The position numbers were made by a program, and so were the translations under genes. Shown piece after piece: positions 55,956 through 64,000 of a stretch of 64,000 nucleotides of DNA. How positions within the stretch are numbered: position 1 is the first letter of the stretch; each line of letters begins with the position of its first letter. This stretch comes from Hypericum androsaemum (Eukaryota; Streptophyta; Magnoliopsida; Malpighiales; Hypericaceae): assembly GCA_963995505.1 (NCBI GenBank), contig OZ023187.1, positions 2,177,501-2,241,500 of the forward strand, read 5' to 3'. The notes under the pieces were generated by a model. It had not been told where the DNA came from. It saw nothing but the letters and a program-made list of their open reading frames with translations, and made no database searches.

Positions 55956-58900
55956 CCAATGAGAAAAATGATGTGAGAACTGGAAAGAAAGATGGTGAAA
56001 GAATAAAAGAAGCCGAAAAAGTTGAAGGAAAAATGGCCAATGAGAGAAAATATGAGGGTCTGAAAAAGAGTTATTATGCGGGAGTGAGTGATATCAAGCA
56101 AGCTTGTCTTTCAAAACAGCCAATGATTGTACTTAGGTACAAAGAGGCACTTTTGAACACTAACGAATTGGATCATGCTTTGCCAAGTATCGTTGTTACT
56201 CTTTTGCAGGAGTTTGAAGATGTCTTTCCCGAGGAATTACCACCGGGGTTACCACCAATCCGAGGAATTGAACATCAAATTGACTTTGTTCCAGGAGCTG
56301 CAATTCCGAATCGTCCAGCCTATAGGAGCAACCCTGAGGAGACAAAAGAGCTTGCACGACAAGTAAATGAGTTGTTAGGGAAGGGGTATGTGAGAGAAAG
56401 CATGAGTCCTTGCGCTGTTCCAGTTTTACTTGTACCGAAGAAAGATGGAACATGGAGAATGTGTGTTGATTGTCGATCCATCAACAACATAACGGTAAAG
56501 TATTGTCATCCTATTCCTCGTTTAGATGATATGTTAGATAAGCTGCATGGATCTTGTATATTTTCTAAGATTGATTTGAAAAGTGGTTATCATCATATTA
56601 GAATGAAAGAAGGAGACGAGTGGAAAACTGCCTTTAAAACAAAATATGGTTTATATGAATGGATGGTCATGCCTTTTGGATTGTCTAATGCTCCTAGCAC
56701 ATTTATGAGACTTATGAATCATGTTTTGCGTCCATTTATTGGCAGATTTGTTGTCGTTTATTTTGATGATATACTGATTTATAGCAAAAGCTTGGAAGAT
56801 CATGTAGTACATTTGAAATCTGTTCTAGATGCACTTAGAAAAGATCAGTTATTTGCCAATATGAAGAAGTGTACTTTTTGCACAAACAAGCTTGTGTTCT
56901 TGGGATTTGTTGTTAGTGCAGAAGGTATACATGTCGATGAAGAGAAGGTACGTGCAATCCAAGAGTGGCCAAGTCCCACAAGTGTTGCTAATGTTCGGAG
57001 TTTTCATGGACTAGCTAGCTTCTACCGAAGGTTTGTGAAAGACTTCAGTAGCATAGCTGCACCACTTACTGAAGTGATCAAGAAGAATGTCGGATTTCGA
57101 TGGGGAGAAGAACAAGAAAAGGCATTTCATCTAATTAAAGAGAAGTTGACAAATGCACCTTTATTGTCTTTACCTAACTTTTCTAAGGCATTTGAGGTTG
57201 AATGTGATGCTTCAGGTGTTGGTATCGGCGCTGTTCTTATGCAAGAAGGACGACCAATTGCTTACTTTAGCGAAAAACTAAGTGGGGCAGCTTTAAACTA
57301 CTCAACGTATGACAAGGAGTTGTACGCATTGGTTCAAACTTTGGAAATATGGCAACATTACCTATGGCCTAAGGAATTCGTGATTCACACTGACCATGAG
57401 TCATTGAAACACTTGAAGGGTCAGCACAAGCTAAACAAATGGCATGCACGTTGGGTGGAGTTCATTGAGACATTTCCGTATGTCATTCGATATAAGCAAT
57501 GTAAGGAAAATGTGGTAGCTGATGCACTTTCTCGAAGGTACGCATTAATTTCTACTCTTGATGCAAAATTGCTTGGTTTTGAGCACATTAAGGAACTATA
57601 TGCTGATGATAGTGACTTTTCTGAGTTGTACAAAGATTCTGAGAAAATTGCATTTGGTAAATTCTTTAGGCATGAAGGGTTCTTATTTCGAGAAAATAAG
57701 TTATGTGTGCCTAATTGTTCGTTGAGAGAGTTGTTAGTGCAGGAATCCCATGGTGGGGGCTTAATGGGTCATTTTGGAGTTGCAAAGACTCTGACGATTT
57801 GCAGGAACACTTCTATTGGCCACACATGAAGTGTGACGTCGAGCGAATATGTGGCAGATGCATCACATGTAGGCAAGCTAAGTCAAAAGTTCAGCCCCAC
57901 GGTTTGTATACCCCTCTACCTATTCCTAGTGAGCCTTGGATTGACATTTCCATGGATTTTGTGTTAGGTCTGCCTAGGACTAAACGTGGGAGAGATTCTA
58001 TTTTTGTGGTTGTGGATAGATTTTCCAAGATGGCACATTTTATTCCATGTCATAAAACTGATGATGCTTCGCATATTGCTGATTTGTTCTTTAGAGAGGT
58101 CGTGAGACTACATGGCATGCCTAGAACAATTATTTCAGATAGAGATACTAAGTTCTTGAGCTATTTCTGGAAGACTTTGTGGTGTAAGTTAGACACTAAG
58201 CTATTGTTTTCTACTACTTGTCATCCACAAACTGATGGTCAAACGGAAGTCGTAAATAGGACTTTGTCTACTTTGTTAAGGGCACTCATTAAGCAAAACA
58301 TTAAAACTTGGGAAGATTGTTTGCCACATGTTGAGTTTGCCACATGTTGAGTTTGTTTATAACCGGTCTGTTCATTCTGCTACTCAATTCTCACCGTTTG
58401 AACTTGTGTATGGATTTAACCCTTTAACTCCTTTGGATTTAAGCCCTTTGCCTTCAACTGAGTATGTTAACTTAGATGGAAAGAAGAAGGTTGATGTTGT
58501 CAAGCAGCTGCATGAGAAGGCTAGGTTGAACATCGAGCGTCGAACAGAGCAGTATGCAAAACAAGCAAACAAGGGACGGCATAAGGTGGTCTTTAAACCT
58601 GGTGATTGGGTCTGGTTGCATATGAGGAAGGAACGTTTTCCAGCGCATCGACGTTCCAAGTTGCTACCACGAGGAGATGGTCCCTTTCAAGTTCTGGAAC
58701 GCCTCAACGACAATGCTTACAAACTTGATTTACCTGGTGAGTATAATGTAAGTGCAACTTTCAATGTTTCTGACTTAAGCCCGTTTGATGTAGGTGATGA
58801 TTTGAGGACAAATCCTTTTCAAGAGGAGGGGAATGATAGGAATCCTCCCACCACAATAAGGACACCAAAAGATCAAGTTCAAGTGCCAAACGGACCAATC

Positions 58901-59038
58901 ACAAGAGCAGGAGCCAAGAAGTTTCAAGCTGAGTTCAATGCCTTAATTCAAGAAATTTGGGCTCGAGCCAATCTGTTGAAGCCCATTGGTGACCCAGAAG
59001 CTAATAAGAAGCCCATAAATATTGTTAAGGCTGTTTAG
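55952..59038 (+). pseudogene. CRM-like RT, RNase H and integrase (two frameshifts)
   Basis: The long open frame 55952-57829 holds RT ([28 protein letters not shown], catalytic YFDD) and RNase H ([20 protein letters not shown]). Near 57790 a frameshift leads into integrase: CGRCITCRQ of the zinc finger, [16 protein letters not shown] and [13 protein letters not shown] supply the catalytic acids. At 58320-58351 the 16-bp unit TTTGCCACATGTTGAG occurs twice in tandem and shifts the frame again. The remainder (VYNRSVHSATQFSPFEL to the end at 59038) is open and its last ~68 codons lie in the LTR. Few changes would separate it from an intact element, but as it stands it is broken. Confidence 0.9.
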
Positions 59039-59578
59039 GAAGTTAATTATGTTTTGATTTCGTTTTTAGGAGTTCTAGAATATCTAGGAAGTCAGATGTT
59101 TGTTAATTCTGAATTTTTAGGAGTATCCCGAATTTTTAGGAGTTATAGTCTATCTAGGAAGTCCCTTATGAGATAATTTCATTTTTGGAAGTTTAAATCA
59201 GTTTAGGATACTATAATTTTGTTTTGAGCATATCTCAATTCGAATTAGGAGTCTCTAAACTTTGCCTATTTATAAAGGCACAAACAGAATAAAGAGACAC
59301 TTTTTTTTGGCTGAATAAAATTTCGTGAGTTGTTGACTCCCTTTTGGTTCTTGCGGGCTGATTAGTTCTTGCACGAACGACCACTTATCAAACGGTTCAT
59401 CCACCACCGTTTGTGGCGTATTCGCTTTAAGATCGAGGTTCTTGTTTCCCTACAGCAGCGGGTCAAGATTATTCAATACCGAGGTTCTTGCAGAGGCGTA
59501 AACAACGGGTTGAGATCTCCATCATTCTGAACGTAGAAGATCCGGCTTCCGCGTGGATCCGTAACAAGATTCACATCA
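58834..59578 (+). repeat. 3' LTR of the CRM-like element
   Basis: 745 bp, starting directly after the polypurine tract, with the end of pol (to 59038) inside it. Confidence 0.93.
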
Positions 59579-59579
59579 C

Positions 59580-59968
59580 CTTTGGACTCTCCAATTTTCT
59601 TAGTTGGATGCCTTTTACATGTTTTCACACACTTTAATGGGTCTCAAATTGGTAGGTAGCCGCAACAAAGAAGGAGACAATTTTTATAGCCCAAGTCTAC
59701 GCCCCTACCTATCGGCCCCGAGGACAACAGCAGCAACAACACAGTTACAAACATTTTTTTTAGGAAACACAGCCGCACCAAAATATATTGATCACGTTAG
59801 AAAATTAGAGTACAACAGTGCATCCAAATCTACTGGATGATGGGTTAACCAGTTACAAGGAAAAGAACCCAATCTAACACTTGCAAACCCAATCTAACAC
59901 ACTTGCAAATCCAATCAACAGTATAATTTTACAATCATGATTTTGTCTTTCCTGGCACTTCCTTTCAT
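59580..59968 (-). pseudogene. Secreted cysteine-rich peptide, copy 7: N-terminal half, with LINE insert
   Basis: It starts MKGSARKDKIM at 59968. After four-and-a-bit turns of signal peptide code a 174-bp LINE end interrupts it. Behind that, FVTVLLLLLSSGPIGRG completes the signal peptide and CLLLCCGYLPI, a TGA stop, DPLKCVKTCKRHPTKKIGES cover the first module. At 59580 the CRM-like LTR begins. The missing second module is very probably the stub at 50818-50950. Three separate lesions (LINE, stop, split) make it a dead copy. Confidence 0.8.
59745..59938 (-). mobile_element. Very short 5'-truncated LINE in the signal-peptide code of copy 7
   Basis: The insert is 59755-59928 (174 bp) on the minus strand. 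It encodes only the LINE C-terminus PCNWLTHHPVDLDALLYSNF, close to PCNWLDFHPLDLDVLLYTDF of the LINE at 11170. A short A run ends it. TTACAAACAT and TTACAATCAT on the two sides form a 10-bp TSD with one change. Confidence 0.85.
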
Positions 59969-60072
59969 GTTTGTTACCTTAATATTCTCCAAGGACAATG
60001 ATTTACTACTTTATTTTTTGTTAAAACAATTTTCTACTTTGATTCTGGTTCTTCTGGAATGACTTCGCTCTT

Positions 60073-60083
60073 CTATTTATAGC
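60073..60083 (-). promoter_or_regulatory. TATA box of peptide copy 7
   Basis: GCTATAAATAG on the minus strand, about 105 bp before the ATG at 59968, matching copies 2 and 5. Confidence 0.6.
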
Positions 60084-61249
60084 GAAAATCCCTTACTTGT
60101 TCACTTTTCTGTGAGCGTTAGTCATTCTCTTTCTATGGCAAGTCCTAACCACATACCATTTTATTATCCCATTAACGGCTTTTCACTTTTCTGTGAGCAT
60201 TAATCATATTCTTTCTACGGCTAGTCCTAGCCACGTACCATTTTATCCCATTGACTTTGAATGACCTTGAAAATCCCATTGACTTTGATTACTTAGATCC
60301 CTTTATATGCTTTATACGGCAAGTTCGAACACATACCATTTAATCTTCATTTTTTATGTGAGCATTAATCATGCTCTTTCTATGGCTAGTCCTAGCCACG
60401 TACCATTTTATCCCATTGACTTTGAATGACCTGAAAATCCCATTGACTTTGATTACTTAGATCCCTTTATATTCTTTATACGGTAAGTTCGAACATATAC
60501 CATTTAATCATACTCTTTTTATGTCAAGGTCCTAACTACATAACATAAATGGCTTGTTTCTTCTCATTGATTCCTTGTCTCAAATCAAGAAGTCTCGAGT
60601 TCAAAATTTTGAGTACGCATCATTATTAAATATTTCATAGAGAACTTTTCCATCTTTCAAAGATCGCACTCAGCTAAAATTTGAATTAATTGACACAATA
60701 GTGTTTGGATACAAGGTGGTCTAAACCAAAAATGTATATGCACTTATTAATCAACAATTACTTCGATCAACTTGCAATAGCATTGTACTAGCTTAATCAA
60801 GAGATTTCAAGTTCAAATCCTTAAAAATTTAACAGTGTTAAGTACTTCTTGGAAGAATTTTGTAAAATTTCAAAGGTCTCAGATGGTGATCTTGGATTAG
60901 TTAAGTAGTGTGCTATAGTTTAATTAAGTCTTGCATTAATCATGCACTTTTTATGACAAAATCATGAGGCATTTTTCTTTAAAGCTTACCTTTTTTTGTG
61001 AATAGATAATTTTATATACCCAAATATTTATACCAAGTAATGCAAAAATCCTACACTTGTTAATTACATGTCTAATCTCCTCTATCTTGCAGAGATTTCA
61101 TGTACAAAAGTAAGTCTTGGCGTGTGAATTCCTCAATCAAATTTGACCATATAAGCTATTCTTTAACTTGGCGTGTGATAGCACGAATGAGAAACTCCCA
61201 GTTGCACTGTTTACTTTAAAAAATAGCTAAATTTCTTGTTAGCCAAATC
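60084..61249. repeat. Upstream region of copy 7 with repeated motifs
   Basis: Two larger blocks repeat: AGTCCTAGCCACGTACCATT...CCCATTGACTTTGATTACTT at about 60220-60340 and 60385-60500. Relatives of both stand at 22480-22640 and 41150-41340. Beyond 60960 nothing is recognised. Confidence 0.65.
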
Positions 61250-61790
61250 CCCGAAGAATAACTATGTATAGTGCAAACCACACCTTCTTAATTATCCTAC
61301 CATGTAGGAGACCCATCCACTCTTCAAGAGAGACAGTGGTGGACGAGTTTCCACACCAAAGCACTCCAATATGGTGCGCAAAATAATCCCAGACGCCTCT
61401 AGAGAAAGTATGTAAGAAAGAGGTACATTACCGCAAATAGAACAAAGTGAATCCCACAGATCCAACCTTCATCTTTTAATAAGAACTTCCCTAGTTAGCA
61501 ATTTCCTTTTCTTGGCAACCCACATAAAGTATTCAACCGGTATCTTGCCCGTCCAAATAAGAGGAGCAAGGTGGCAGTGCTGGTTTCCCTGAATCCCAGC
61601 ATAATATTGCTTTCGAAGAGCAGAAATGGAGAATTCTTCTTCCACCAGAATTTGCCACAAAAACACATCTGCTCTTGTCCCTCCTGGCCTTGCATTCCAG
61701 AGCAATTGGTGCATATTGCTCTCTTCCTCCCATGCAAAAAGAGCCTTTCTCCTTGTGCATAATAACATATTGTTGCTTGTTACTGTTGAA
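61250..61790 (-). pseudogene. LINE zf-RVT fragment
   Basis: On the minus strand LLWNARPGGTRADVFLWQIL, then IWTGKIPVEYFMWVAKKRKL and TREVLIKR, a stop and further on CSICGN correspond to the zinc-binding segment behind plant LINE reverse transcriptases (W...KIP....F.W....R.LT...L..R.....C..C). It is open only at 61469-61768. It is an isolated decayed fragment without visible TSD. Confidence 0.6.
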
Positions 61791-61799
61791 GATTTTAAG

Positions 61800-62123
61800 G
61801 TTCCAATTTTAAACTTCTTTAAAATAATTTAAAAACTGGATAAGATTGATAAGTATTCCATAGTAATATGTACCATATTAAGTCAACACATATTTAATTT
61901 CTAGGCTAAAGTTCATTTTACTCCTATACGGGCATGCAATTAAAATGCCTAATGAGCTAAGATGAAAATAATAATTAAAAAACTTTCCTTGCCCATAGAT
62001 ATAAAAATGGGAATTGACTCTCTTTTCTTATTTTAATATGCTATAATTGTCACACACAAAAAAACTCAAGTCCCAAAAGTTTTTTAAGTATTTCATTGCA
62101 AGTTACTAGCATAAATTATAGGA
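61800..62123. other. Intergenic, no gene seen
   Basis: AT-rich sequence without recognisable features. Confidence 0.6.
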
Positions 62124-63481
62124 TAAAATATAGAGCAAATTACTCTCACATCCATGTACTTTGGTCACCCTCCCCTAGGGTCCCTGGATTTTGGAAAATG
62201 ATTGTCCCGTCCCTAAGTTTTGATGATAATAGACTCTCGGGTCCCTGGTGCCAGAATATTCCCTTTTCTCCGGTAATTCCCACTTAAAATGACCAAATTG
62301 CCCCTCCCAATTAAAAATAAAAAAATCTCTCCCTTTACCTTTTTCCCTAATTCATCTTCAACCCCCCCCCACCTTCAATCAAAACTTAAACAAAATTGAA
62401 TCAAAACTTAAACAACCCTAATTTTCAAACCCAACTCATCACCCCAGAAATTCAATCTACGTTTTTTGGTTTCCCTGGCACTATTCACCTTCGCCCGACG
62501 GCGGCGCCTCCGCTGGACTCCCGCCTGGCGCTCCACCCCCATGAGTTTCGCAGGCCTCCAGCGACCCTTCCTAGGCCGGCCCCTTGCTCTGGAACTCCTC
62601 CGCTGACCTCCGCGGTACTTCACGCATCCACTATTCAAATTCCTCACCGCACCGCCGTCGTCCCGACTGCCCACGACTCTGCCGGCCTGGCGTCAGTCTC
62701 TGGTCCTCTCCCGATCCTCCCCTCGTCGAGTTTTTGGGATGGGTCCCCCTCAATCGGCCCCTCCTTCTCAAGCTCGCTCCCCGAGTCTTTGAGCACTGTT
62801 CATCCTCCCCTAAACCGATCGCCTTGTCCGAGCTACTCCTCTGGTCTGGCACATCCGGAGCTCAGAGCCACGTCTGAGTGCGTCCCCAACCTCAGCGGTG
62901 GCTGGGCACCTAGCCCCTACACCCCGGCAGTGCAACTTTTCTCATCGCCGACAGCAAGAAGAAGAAGGAGACGAAGTCATCATCATCCTCCCCGCTCTCG
63001 TAATAACACATACCCAGCACGTCGTTCCCCGATGTTCTTCTGTGCAGCCACCATCTTCCGTGGAGTTTTGACGCTTCGGGCCGAACTGACGAGGTCCAAC
63101 GGGAGTAGATTTTGTCGAGTTCCCCTACGTCGAACGGGAATTGAAAAAAATGGGGATAGAACACCCAATTCAAAAATTAGGGTTCTAAGTAGAATTGAGA
63201 ATTTTGGTGACTAATTACAGATTAGACCACGTTGTTTCCTTGCATATGCAAATTAGTACTGAAATTTTTAAAGTGGGAGGAAGCATTTTAGTCTTTTCAA
63301 GTGGGGTTCGCCGGAGAAAATGGCATATTCCGGCAAGAAAAAAGAATATTCCGGCTCCAGGGACCCGAGAGTCTATTATCATCAAAACTTAGGGATGGGA
63401 CAATCATTTTACAAAATCCAGGGACCCTAGGGAGAGGGTGACCAAAGTACGGGATGTGAGGGTAATTTGTCCTAAAATATA
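62124..63481. mobile_element. MULE-type element with GC-rich interior (copy 2)
   Basis: The element (62133-63472, 1340 bp) has the same ends as 22723-23998 (GAGCAAATTACTCTCACATC and inverse). The inverted arms share GTCCCGTCCCTAAGTTTTGA. TAAAATATA is duplicated perfectly on both sides, a 9-bp Mutator TSD. The interior (62450-63215) is GC-rich and codes on + for 272 codons without stop, but composition explains this and no family is recognised. It could be captured host sequence, as in Pack-MULEs. Confidence 0.85.
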
Positions 63482-64000
63482 AGTGGGTTCATATAGTTGA
63501 ATCATAATACATTGTCAAAATAGCTAGGTACAATTTAGTCATCTAGTTAGAAAAAAGAATACAATTGTATCTCCTTCTAGTAATTTTGTGTACCAACAAA
63601 AATGCATTTTCGACCTCTTAAATAATTTTAAAACCAAAGAACATATAAATTAATTTTTTATAATTAGATCTTTCAACAAATTAAAGAGACTCGAAAATTA
63701 GGAATTAGTTAAATCAAAAGCTTAGTTACATATAAAGATTCAAGAATGATGTAATTCAATTGAATGGTTTTGTGTTACGAATGAGCATTCAAATTATTTA
63801 AATTTGAATTATCTAAATTTAGCATTATTCAAAATATTTGAAATAGCTCTTATACTATCCGAATCTGAACAATAAATTATGTGATATCTAATATTCAATT
63901 TTTTTCGGATACGAATATAGATAATCTGAACTATCCAAATTTTTTGAGTTGTGATTGCAATGTTCAAATAACCGTAAAAAAAAGCAAATAAAAAAACAAT
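63482..64000. other. Intergenic, no gene seen
   Basis: AT-rich to the window end. Short runs of AATTATTTAAATTTGAATTAT-like sequence near 63790 are palindromic but too AT-rich to interpret. Confidence 0.6.

Larger units (their letters stand above)
52889..59578 (+). mobile_element. Ty3/Gypsy element, CRM-like, inserted in the split peptide gene
   Basis: A complete 6.69-kb element. Both LTRs are 745 bp (52889-53633, 58834-59578), start TGATAGG and end ACATCA. The primer-binding site TGGTATCAGAGC lies at 53636-53647; the polypurine tract AAGAGGAGGGGAA lies at 58821-58833. The flanks TCTTT and CCTTT give a 5-bp TSD with one change. By eye the LTRs differ at about 14 positions (about 2%), so this is a recent arrival, younger than the chromovirus. 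The pol frame runs about 200 bp into the 3' LTR, as in CRM elements. No chromodomain was seen. CRM membership is an inference. Confidence 0.9.

Noticed and set aside
62396..63214. 272-codon + frame as a real gene
   Set aside because: Low-complexity GC-rich sequence inside a MULE; Pro/Ser/Arg composition in several frames, no domain.
1..64000. CRISPR arrays, operons, ribosome-binding sites, rRNA or intact tRNA genes
   Set aside because: None seen; the direct repeats here are LTRs, minisatellites or segmental duplications, and the tRNA-like promoter at 9833-9887 belongs to a SINE.

Overview
The window looks like nuclear DNA of a flowering plant, most likely a eudicot. The intergenic DNA is AT-rich, plant GT-AG introns are present, and there is a plant COPT-type copper transporter and a UGT91-type glycosyltransferase. 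About two thirds of the sequence is transposable elements: Copia, Ty3/Gypsy, an Athila-like non-autonomous LTR element, L1-type LINEs, a tRNA-derived SINE, hAT, MULE-type and possible Helitron elements. The species cannot be named from this sequence alone.

Layout. 1-6604: a pile-up of Copia remnants, including a chimera whose two junctions fall on 5-bp microhomologies. 6630-6738: a remnant of a UGT C-terminus on the + strand. 7612-9422 (-): a two-exon UGT91-like gene carrying a single-base frameshift. 9809-14264: a SINE, a 5'-truncated LINE and a hAT transposon holding a nested MITE, each with recognisable target-site duplications (TSDs). 16668-17469: a hAT-type MITE. 18208-18699 (+): an intact COPT copper transporter, the clearest functional gene here. 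20332-24007: three TIR elements and the first small cysteine-rich peptide gene. 25468-32137: an Athila-like element whose 5' LTR is preceded by two extra tandem partial LTRs.

22071-60083 (-): a dispersed tandem array of small genes for secreted cysteine-rich peptides. Three have intact reading frames (22071, 32853, 34897). One has lost its original start codon to a transposon (46689). One is a C-terminal stub (42106). One appears to be cut in two by about 8.6 kb of insertions (50818-50950 and 59580-59968). The units share 3' flanks, a TATA box about 75-100 bp before the ATG and a repeated upstream motif, so they arose by segmental duplication and were then pushed apart by insertions. A chromodomain Gypsy element (35255-41002) separates one gene from its TATA box. 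A LINE (42547-46228), a transposon carrying DC1-like and FtsH-like gene fragments (47009-48839) and a CRM-like Gypsy element (52889-59578) sit between or inside other copies.

60084-64000 holds duplicated upstream DNA, a LINE zinc-finger remnant and a second MULE of the family seen at 22723. Functionally, the window offers copper import (COPT), a probably broken glycosyltransferase, and a small-peptide family of unknown role that may act in defence or signalling. All coordinates, TSDs and LTR comparisons were read by eye.
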